This document shows, one piece after another, positions 56,218-64,000 of a DNA stretch of 64,000 nt. Position 1 is the first letter of the stretch. The number at the start of each line of letters is the position of its first letter. This stretch comes from Phlebiopsis flavidoalba (Eukaryota; Basidiomycota; Agaricomycetes; Polyporales; Phanerochaetaceae). The stretch spans positions 310,001 to 374,000 of the forward strand of contig JAOCPU010000020.1 in assembly GCA_035772785.1 (NCBI GenBank). The letters are read 5' to 3'. The notes under the pieces were generated by a model, which had not been told where the DNA came from, did not search any database, and saw only the letters and a program-made list of their open reading frames with translations. Position numbers and translations under genes: made by a program.

Positions 56218-57588
56218 TCAATCACTATCGAGCCGCCTTCGCTTCCCGCCTGAAACATATGACCTACTTGGCCCCGCTTCCGGGCTGTCGCTCTTGCGCT
56301 GACGCTTGTTATTTCCGCGCTGCACAGGTGGGCTTGAGGATAGAAGTTTGACCGCGTCACGCTCTGAGCCTGGCCTCACAGGGGCCTTCTTTCTTGTCCT
56401 CCTCCTTCTCACTTGATAGGGCCGCAAGGAATGACTTCATGTCTTCCTCATATACAGGCGACAGTGGTTTTGGCGAGTGATGGGATGGGAACATTCTTTC
56501 GAGTGATGACCGGTTTCCTTCATAGCCTGATGATGAAAAGGTAACTGGGGAGAGCGGTGGTGGCAAAGGAGAGTGACTCAGGACTCGAATTCCTTGCGCG
56601 TACTCGAACGATTCCTTTGGTGCATTCCAGAATGGCTCCAAGGATTGGATAACACGATTTATGCCTACGTCTCCCAAGAGAGGCCAGCCGCGCTTCTTGA
56701 ACAATTCATTCAAGGATTCAGCGACAACCTCCAGGTCTTCCCTTCGGGTGTATGCGTCTTCCTCGTCGCGAAGTTCCTGTGAGGTAGGCGGCCTGAAGTT
56801 CCTACCCTGTCCGCAAGGGGCAATGTGAGATGAGAAGCTGAACTTGATGATGAACTCGTCCTCTTCACTCAGATTCCCCCGCGGGCGCAGAGAGCTGGGT
56901 TGAACCAACTCCGTCCTTGTGCGAGTGTAGTGTCCCCGCCTCAGAGTGTAGTGCCCCCGCCTCAGAGTGTAGTGTCCCCGCCTCAGGTGAGCGCGATTGA
57001 ATGTCGGAGCCCTGTCTTTGATCACGTTGCGACGCAGCGTCTAGCTCCTGACATTCTTGCCGTCTGAGCCAACGTTCTATACGTCCGTCGGTCGCGTCGG
57101 GGAGTGGAGGGGTTTCCACTTTGCAAGGGTGAAGAATGAATGGAGACTATCGAGTGGGTCTTCCTAATACCTCTGGCCACGCGGAGCTTCCCATTCGTTG
57201 CGCCCTGGCCTGGTCTGGTAACTTGGGGTGGCCTTACTTTCACGCGTTTCGCGGTTTGTTTTGTTTTGTTGTTTTCGTCTGAGCATTTCTCAGTTATGCT
57301 TTCGTTCAGCAATTCCCAGTCTCACAAACCTTCGTCTTTAGTATCTTCAGCATGTTCTTCAGTCTCATTTGTCGGAAGTTCACTGTCACCGGTAGGCTTC
57401 GCAATATCCGAGTCGTCGGTGTCCTTCAAGGCCCTCTTTTTCTCGCGGCCCCGAGAACCCTGAGTGAGCTTGAAGAACGATCATATATAAGGGTTTACTT
57501 GATACTTTGGAATATAAGGACCCACCGCTGGCTCACTTTGGGATTGGCTGCGGTGTGTGACGACACCGCGACGGCGCGGTCCAGGCAT
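56218..57588 (-). CDS. Hypothetical nuclear-type protein with 7-residue repeats
   Basis: It starts MPGPRRRGVVTHRSQSQSE, followed by a GT..AG intron (about 57472-57530) and an acidic stretch (DTDDSDIAKPTGDSELPTNE; NETEEHAEDTKDEG). A Lys/Arg/Pro part follows (RVKVRPPQVTRPGQGATNGK), then three EAGTLHS-like repeats (56923-56985), then a folded-looking segment (GWPLLGDVGINRVIQSLEPF; RREDLEVVAESLNELFKKRG). The C-terminus, after a shift near 56390, reads NNKRQRKSDSPEAGPSRSYV and GGKRRRLDSD-stop, two nuclear-localisation-like clusters. No known domain recognised. A chromatin or transcription role is a guess from composition only. Confidence 0.6.
56923..56985 (-). repeat. Three in-frame 21-bp repeats
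   Basis: GAGTGTAGTGTCCCCGCCTC plus A at 56923, 56944 (one T-to-C change) and 56965. Twenty-one bases keep the frame and encode the heptad EAGTLHS or its shifted equivalent inside the 56218-57588 gene. Confidence 0.95.
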
Positions 57589-58120
57589 CTTTGAACAGAC
57601 GAGGTCAGGCGTGAGTATCGGCAGTGACAAGAAAGTTTTGCGCAGAGGCTAACAGTATTGGGATGAGCGTCCTCCTACCTTTATATACCCGATGCGGGGT
57701 GGGCTTCGGCCACCTGGTGGCCATTGCGTTCAAGTTTGATGCCGGACTCCAGACTCGGAGTTGAGTGATTGGTCACAACTTCATGTTCATTTGCGTGCCA
57801 GATTGGTCCGATTTAATCATGACGCGCGGTGCGTTTGCTGTGCGATACCGTTGTACCACATGTAGCACAAGTGGCTGAGAGACCCTGCGAGCTGCTCAAG
57901 ACTCGGTGAAACGATGCGACCACGAGAAAGAGCCAGATAGACGCCGGTAAGGGCGTTGTGGCGCAAGCGCTTAGCCACCTACGGGTGTCCACACCGGTCG
58001 CCTGCGACTTTGCTGCGCTCACGAGTCCCAGTCGGTACGTTAACAGATCCCCAAGTTGTAAAATTGATGCAAACGACTGGTGAAGGCCCAACCATACTGG
58101 CTTCTCACACTACCACCACC
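57589..58120. other. Divergent intergenic region
   Basis: Lies between two start codons pointing outward. TATATACCC near 57681 could serve the minus-strand gene. No gene seen. Confidence 0.5.
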
Positions 58121-58775
58121 ATGCCTCTCGATGCTAGCATCCTCGGAACGCCAGAACCCCCTAGCGCCGCCAGCCTCGTTGCCGTTGGGTTCTCCCCAGG
58201 CGGAGTGGGAGACAGCTCTCAAACAGCTGCGTGCTACTAATGAGGAGCTGCAACGAAGGAAGGCGGACGCGGAGAGAGACCGAGAGCTGTTCCGAGATCT
58301 CTATAACAAAGCCTCTGCTCATGCTGGGGCGACGTCACCAAAGAGAACAACGAGCTCCTCGAGCGCGCAAACTCTTGCGGAGACCCAGGTCAAGGAAGGT
58401 CTTGTTATGATACGGGAGACCTACGAAGCCCGGGTACGGAAGCAAGCGGAGGAAATCCAGAAGTTGAGCGGACTCAATGCGATACTCATGGCGCGGGACG
58501 CCAAGATGCAGGGCGACGACATACGAAGGCGGGCGGCCGAAAGAAGAAGGGCGTGAGGGAGGCGAATCAGCGGCTGAGGGCAGAGCTTGCGCAGCTACGG
58601 ATGGACTATAGGAAGATGGAACGAGTGCTTGGAGCAATTGGGCGAGCAAGAGTTGGAGGAGTTGAAAGAAGAAGAGGAGGTCATCAAAGAGAAACTCGAA
58701 GAGCCGAGCGTCAGAACTGTGTCTCCTCCTCAGACAACGAGTGCTATAACCTCAGATAGTGAAGTTGTCTCGTGA
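58121..58775 (+). CDS. Coiled-coil protein of unknown function
   Basis: The start MPLDASILGTPEPPSAASL follows a CCACCACC leader. After one shift near 58180 the protein continues SPQAEWETALKQLRATNEEL and QRRKADAERDRELFRDLYNK, clear heptad-repeat coiled coil. A short Ser/Thr linker (ATSPKRTTSSSSAQTL) is followed by a second coil (LVMIRETYEARVRKQAEEIQ; RLRAELAQLRMDYRKM), and after another shift near 58550-58620 by LEQLGEQELEELKEEEEVIK, ending SAITSDSEVVS-stop. About 215 residues with no intron needed. It may be a structural or scaffold protein; no specific family is recognised. Confidence 0.7.
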
Positions 58776-59130
58776 GTATATCTATGGTGAGTCGCTGTCC
58801 GAAGCTTATAATGGGTTGACTGAGCCGTTCAAGTTATTCATATACAGAGTGTACACATTGATCTCTGATATCAACTTGCACATAAGCTACCCATACCATA
58901 CACGAAGAAATAGCCTCAAATCTGTCTTCCACGTAGTGGGCCCAAATGTACGGATCACAACCACCGAAATGGCCACCATGCAGGGCAAGGACTAATTTTT
59001 CCGACACCATAGTTGCATAATAGGCGCTATCCATACAGAGGAACAAGACATAGGCATACTGTACATGACAGACACATACACAATCATTTTTAACATACGT
59101 ATGAAAAACTGAAAGTGTGTGCGAATTGAG
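58776..59130. other. Convergent 3' spacer
   Basis: AT-richer spacer between the ends of the two coiled-coil genes. No gene seen. Confidence 0.5.
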
Positions 59131-60835
59131 CTAGACCACCCCTGCCGTCACAGCTCCCATTTGAACCATTGCCTTGAAGAGCGCAGGGACAACAAGCGGA
59201 GATGTGTTGTTCACAAAACTCATGGCGTACTCCCATTGCTTTTGAAGACCAGTCATCTTCTCAAGCTCCAGCTCTACCTGCAGTCGTGCCGTCCGTTCAG
59301 TTGAGATCGTCTGCATTCGTCTGCCCTCGTGCGACCGCTTCAGCGACATCGCATTCGTCTTGCAGCTCGGAGACCTGCAGATTCAGTTCGCCGAGGTCTA
59401 GCTCGAGCTTAGAGACTTGCTGCTCCTTTTGATGCAGAGAGACCGGTGGGTATTCAGCGGAAACGTTTTGGCTTTGTCTGCGTGTTCTGATTTTCGATCA
59501 GCCTAGTTCTCACAGAATCCGGAACACCGGAGTCAGACACTCACTCTTTGCCTGTTTGACTCGGCCTGGTACGTTCTCCGAGTTCTGGACGCTTTTTTTC
59601 CGATATTGGCAAATGCCCCATCTCGGGAAGGAGCAGCGTTCGCCAGCTGTGCCTGGAGGTCGCGAATCGTGGCGTTCAGACCGCCCACCCTCCGCCTTGT
59701 GCGTGGCCATTCGGCGGTTTTGAGCTCGGCTTGCAGCTGGTCTCGAGTTTCCTCCTCCGCCGTAAGAGCGCGTGTCTGCCAGCCGTCGCGTGCCCACAGC
59801 GTCCGGGTTGTACTTCACTGCCGGAGCCGTTGAACCTCATCCTTTTGGTGCTCCAGTCTATGATTGGAGCGTGCATGAGATTACTGTTGCGGGTAGGAGA
59901 CAGTTCATATAGTACCGACCTTTCTCGGAGAAAGTATGCTCTTGCGTTCGCGTCCTCTAAACTGCTTTGCGTTGCTCCTTGCGGCAGCAGCAGCTCCTCT
60001 TCAGCAGCAGTTTGTATTTCTCGACGTCGCATTCGCTCTCCTGTAGACGGTCCTGGAGCTCTGTACATCCATGATCGTGAGTACGACGTCGCGGAAAGGG
60101 TAGCTGCTTCAGACAACCTACCATCGTTCCTCAGTTGAAGATCATGAAAACGCTGACACATCAAAGCCTGGAATCTTTCTGCGTCTAGAGGACTGGTTCA
60201 CATTTCTGCACGAAGTCTGGTGACTCGGTGTCCAGCTCGTGTTTGAGCCTCACTTTTCCGAAGTCTTAAGGGCACGCTCATGAGTGCCACGGCGGCCAGT
60301 TCCGCTCCTGCAGTCTCACGAGCTTTTAGTCAATGCTTCTTAGGAGGGCAGCGACGTCCCTGGTGTGAGTTCGCGCGTGACTTGGACGCGCTCTTCTATC
60401 AGAGGGCTCGCGTTGAAGCTGCTGTGGTGTCTGGGCATTAAATGATTGGCGAAGTTGCCCGAGTAATGAACGCATGATAATGTCTCACGGGGGCCTCATT
60501 GGGCGTTCTTTATAACGCTGGTAGTGCTTTGGCGTTATTACATCTGCCTTGGTCAGCAGAATCGATTTGGGGGCTTTGATATTCTGTGGCTGTAGCTATG
60601 AGGCAGGCTTCGAGGCAGGAGCGCAGTAAGTTCTGATGTAATCTCGTGTTTAGCCGGACGCAAAACTGCCCTCAACGGGTAAGCCGCACCATCGATTTCG
60701 CCGCTCAGGCTTATCGCGCTCATTGTCGAATGAGGATTGTAGTTGCTCCTTTTCCTCCGACAGTTGTTTTTCGCGACTCGAGAATGTTTCATTGGGGAGT
60801 AGTTTGGTTTCGAAGGAGGACTATACGCTCGTAGT
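59131..60835 (-). CDS. Second coiled-coil protein, frame-broken
   Basis: Heptad-rich segments appear on this strand in changing frames: SSREKQLSEEKEQLQSSFDN (near 60760), ALIEERVQVTREL (near 60390), VRLKHELDTESPDFVQKCEP (near 60210), LQDRLQESECDVEKYKLLLK (near 60020), EHQKDEVQRLRQ (59830-59850), ALTAEEETRDQLQAELKTAE (near 59740), IRDLQAQLANAAPSRD (near 59640), SKLELDLGELNLQVSELQDE (near 59370) and RLQVELELEKMTGLQKQWEY (near 59270). The C-terminus reads PALFKAMVQMGAVTAGVV-stop. No motor or other domain is visible. It converges on the coiled-coil gene at 58121-58775, but the two are not obviously related in sequence. The 5' end may lie further upstream, since 60900-61140 also has weak coding signal. 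Confidence 0.6.
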
Positions 60836-63501
60836 GGCATGTAGTTTTGGTTGTTGACGCCACGTCGTTTGACAAAGAGATAATTTACGCACCTTGAAGG
60901 AATTTACGATTTGTCATCCCTGTGGCCCGCTCACACCCCTCTGTTTGTTTGAACTGATGTTTCCCGGCCTTGATGGCAGCAGTCTCTCAGGACAATTGCG
61001 ACGTTTCCAGTTTGGTCCTGCACGATAGGTAAATGCAGGGTGAGGTATGTGAAAAGGATGACAAGGTAAGCAAAATTACGTACCTCTCGAGATGAGTGGT
61101 TTTTCAAGGTGTACTGATCCTGCCATCTTGAATTATATGCCATCGGAAGTCCCTACTTGCGTCTCTTTCGAGGTCGCTCACCGACGGATTCCAATGGCCT
61201 TGAGGAAGGTCGAGCTGGAGGTGTCCGACACTGATGGCCGGTTCAAGTCAGAAGTTTGCATCACCACGCGATCCCCATACTCACAATCAGCATCGGGGGG
61301 GGAACAGTTCATCATGTTGTAAAAAAAAAATAGCACTCGACGAGTGGCCAGACGAGGGCATGGGAAAGAGTCTCAAGGATGCGATTCGCCAGAGGGTGAG
61401 ACACTTGTCGTCGTTAGAGTGTCGGCGACTCATATAAGCGTTTTTTTTGTATTCGATTGGGTATTAGTCCCTGGCTGGGCAGATACCAAAAATCGAACGT
61501 GTCTTAACAGTATTCTCGATACGCGTCAGCTTCTCTTCACTTCGTTTCCTAGAGGGGGGCTTCCCGCCGCTAGGGGGCACAGTTGGGTCGAAGTGTGTCC
61601 ACCAATGGTCACCAGGACGCCTGTGCACCAGTGTCGAAGGTGATCGTATAGTTGTTGAAGTGAGGGGAAAAATTGGAAAGTTGCGGTTTAGACCCTCTAA
61701 GACGAGTCGTGGCGGCTGGGACCGAGTCGTGACCCACGCGCCAAGTATAGCGCTGAGTTTCGTCTGGTGGCGCGTCGTCGTACGTCCATCTGGGGCCGGA
61801 TCAGCAGTGTTTAAGTGTGCTTTCGGGTGGAGAGGTCAGGCACACACGCTCCTTGAACTGCGAGACAATATTTGGAAGGCGTCACATATTGGCCAACGAG
61901 TTGCCACATACAATCCTTGTCAAATTAGATCAACGCGAATTAGGCGTCATTCGCCACAGAGCATACTCACTCCTCTAGCTCCCGCATGTCGGAACTGGAG
62001 CTGCACGCTATAATGGAATAACGAGAGGAGTGTGCGTGGCAGTCTACCCTACCAACTGTACAGCAAGACAGAATCCTGGCTACTGACATCGAGAACGTGT
62101 CCAAGATCATCATCTGACGATGCCGGGGAAAATGTCTCATTAGACATTTATGAGGTGAGGGAAACGGGCTTGAGTGGCGTCAGGGAAGACGATGGCTTTC
62201 CTGAGTATTTATGCAGACGTACCAGTGTCCCGCTCTAGAGTTCACAGGAATCTCGCTGTCTACCCGGTCGCGTGAAACGCGGATTATCCCGAAGACTGAC
62301 CATAATGATTCTGCTGGTTCAACTCGCATAATCATTGAGATGGTGTCTCTTGAAGCGCTGAAATTAATTAGCCCCATTTACCACTGATTTGCGAGCGAAC
62401 TTCCGTGCGACGCGAGACGAACTGGTTTCTTCAGCGGATCGTCGCTCTCCGGCATCAATTCAGAGACTTTGAGCATATTCGAGTGCCGTTCCCGCGTATA
62501 TTGCACAAAGATTTCGACCTTTCATCGTGTGAGAAAAGGTTGAAGCAGGTCAGAGCAGCACGGGTACTAGAATTTGGTGGTGGTAAAAGTTGGGATCAAA
62601 AGAGGTCAAGCTTTACGTGAAGTTGAAGTCACAAAACAATGCTTTTGGCGCGACTAGCGGGCCGGCGGGAACGCGTGTCTTGTCCGGATAGGGTTGTTGA
62701 ATACTGCCCTTGCTAGGCCGTGAAAAACATTTGCGGTGGAAGCATTTCTTGAGGAGCTGACGGCGGATAGAGACCGAATGTGGGCGGCGGATAAAGCAGG
62801 TAAATGGCGGAACGGCGCACTTGGCATGGTGGCGTTGATGCGTACTCTCATATCTCCGCCATCATACCGTCGGCGACAATCCAAGCCTGCCAATCACCTT
62901 ACTGCGGACATGCCTGGTATGGATGTTGCAATTGGGCGACGGAATTAGGGATCAGCCAGATTACATACGTGGATCATTAGACGGTTCTTGTGGAAAGGAA
63001 CTATGCTGTGCGGTAGAAGCTCTGAGCTATGGCATGTATTGCTGCGCTCTGGCTACACTACTGGAAGCTTTCGGCAGGCTTCGGACAGTCGCGTCATATG
63101 CCAGGGAACCATACTGGTAGTCACGTGTGTATTCATGAACCAGTTCTTGATTACCTGGAAGTTATAGGGGAGGACGCGGGAAGCCAGTATTGTACGAAGA
63201 GGTTCGCAACCAAAAATCTAAGACTCGAATCAACAGTCTAATACGAGTCCACCTTGCGGAGGGGTACATAACTGCGACTCCTTCCTTGCACAGGCAACCA
63301 AAGCCCACTGTATAGCAGGTCGTATGAACATCTGAACGACAAATCAGCAGTCTCTTCGCACATAAAGACAAGAGTAGAGCTTGCATGTGATAGGTGGGAC
63401 CATGATGAGGGCACGGCAGTCGGTAATCTCGCACATTCGCAACAACGGCACCTCGGTAGAGATGAGCCCATAAAAGCCCATCTATCTCGCCCACAGAGCT
63501 C
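60836..63501. other. No recognised gene
   Basis: Short frames on both strands only. A plus-strand patch near 62736-62850 (FLEELTADRDRMWAADKAGK) looks helix-like and could be an exon; the same stretch is locally repetitive (GGCGGATA twice). No repeat array, terminal repeat or RNA gene was identified. Confidence 0.4.
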
Positions 63502-63840
63502 CTAGAGCTTTATTGTGCGATGGATGTTTGCCAGTGTCTCTATATCTAACTGTTCACTAGCGAAACAAACCAATTTAATCAGAATGAGACGAATGTCAGA
63601 AGGCGATCGGATAGTTACTGGTCTTATTGGACGGACTGATGACTTCACCTCCAAGAGCCAACGATAGCGCTTGGGTTTGAAAGTCATGTCTTTCGGAGGG
63701 AGATTGTAACGTCCAATTTGCCCCTTGGTAAACTTGGTTGCTGATGATATATAGACCACTTTCGAGGTTGAGCTGACATCACTGTAAATAACGACGGGGA
63801 AACGAAATGAGGAGAGGCTTCTACACACACCCCCGCGCAT
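63502..63840 (-). CDS. Hypothetical reading frame, 112 codons
   Basis: Uninterrupted frame beginning MRGGVCRSLSSFRFPVVIYS, with TKFTKGQIGRYNLPPKDMTF and SPSDIRLILIKLVCFASEQL further on. The mixed polar and hydrophobic composition is protein-like, and AT content is higher than in neighbouring genes. No family recognised. It may be a real small gene or an exon. Confidence 0.25.
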   Translation of the reverse strand: MRGGVCRSLSSFRFPVVIYSDVSSTSKVVYISSATKFTKGQIGRYNLPPKDMTFKPKRYRWLLEVKSSVRPIRPVTIRSPSDIRLILIKLVCFASEQLDIETLANIHRTIKL

Positions 63841-64000
63841 GTTCAGGTCTTATATATGTCTTGAGTAACGAATGCAACATTTTTTCATTTATCGAGACGA
63901 GGGATACAACCGACCCGTTGGCTCCACATCGTCACCGAAGCAAAAGCGAGTAGGAGGGCCCGTACTATAGGGGGAATTCGTAGTCACCTGTGTGCAAATT
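63841..64000. other. Window end
   Basis: Nothing recognised in the last 160 bases. Confidence 0.5.

Noticed and set aside
4785..60835. Calling the conserved genes pseudogenes because of frame breaks
   Set aside because: The breaks are single-base, often at homopolymers, and the encoded motifs are intact. Sequence error explains them better than decay of many essential genes.
1..64000. tRNA, rRNA or CRISPR features
   Set aside because: I looked for tRNA B-box sequences (GGTTCGANTCC) and regular repeat-spacer arrays and found none that hold up; the phased decamers have no unique spacers.

Overview
The window reads as nuclear DNA of a filamentous basidiomycete, most likely an Agaricomycete (mushroom or wood-rot fungus). 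The evidence is short GT..AG introns of about 50-70 bases splitting nearly every conserved gene, mixed gene strands with short spacers, a hydrophobin gene, and protein families that match fungi (YPD1, LHS1-type Hsp70, fungal SRPBCC proteins, ASF1, BAP31/Yet, UBP6, a CDC20-family WD40 protein). The genus cannot be told from the sequence. No tRNA, rRNA, CRISPR or prokaryotic feature was recognised.

Layout. 1-2850 is a long imperfect palindrome interrupted by a small hAT-like insertion. 4785-7862 holds YPD1 and an aldo/keto reductase. 8269-10224 holds two adjacent repeat-bounded elements: one with arrays of a CA motif spaced exactly 10 bases apart, the other with long GC-rich inverted repeats around an internally deleted RecQ-type helicase. 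10906-12464 carries two diverged copies of an unidentified coding segment. 12990-14576 is a convergent pair of SRPBCC genes. 14997-17745 is a proline-rich gene containing an extreme G/C tract. 18443-21458 is an LHS1/GRP170 ER chaperone ending in HDEL. 22007-36803 is mostly unrecognised and gene-poor. 37107-42447 has a BAG-domain gene and a Nudix hydrolase. 44160-58775 is the densest part: a single-pass membrane protein, a CDC20-like gene, ASF1, a BAP31/UBP6 divergent pair, a hydrophobin, a nuclear-type basic protein and a coiled-coil protein. 59131-60835 is a second coiled-coil gene, and the rest is unassigned.

The genes form no pathway cluster. Several touch protein quality control (LHS1, BAG, UBP6, BAP31), but they are spread over 35 kb and their grouping may be chance. 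The most important caution is that almost every conserved gene is broken by one-base shifts, often at homopolymers, while its amino-acid pattern stays intact in the next frame. I read this mainly as uncorrected long-read error, so exon limits are approximate and gene spans below bridge such shifts.
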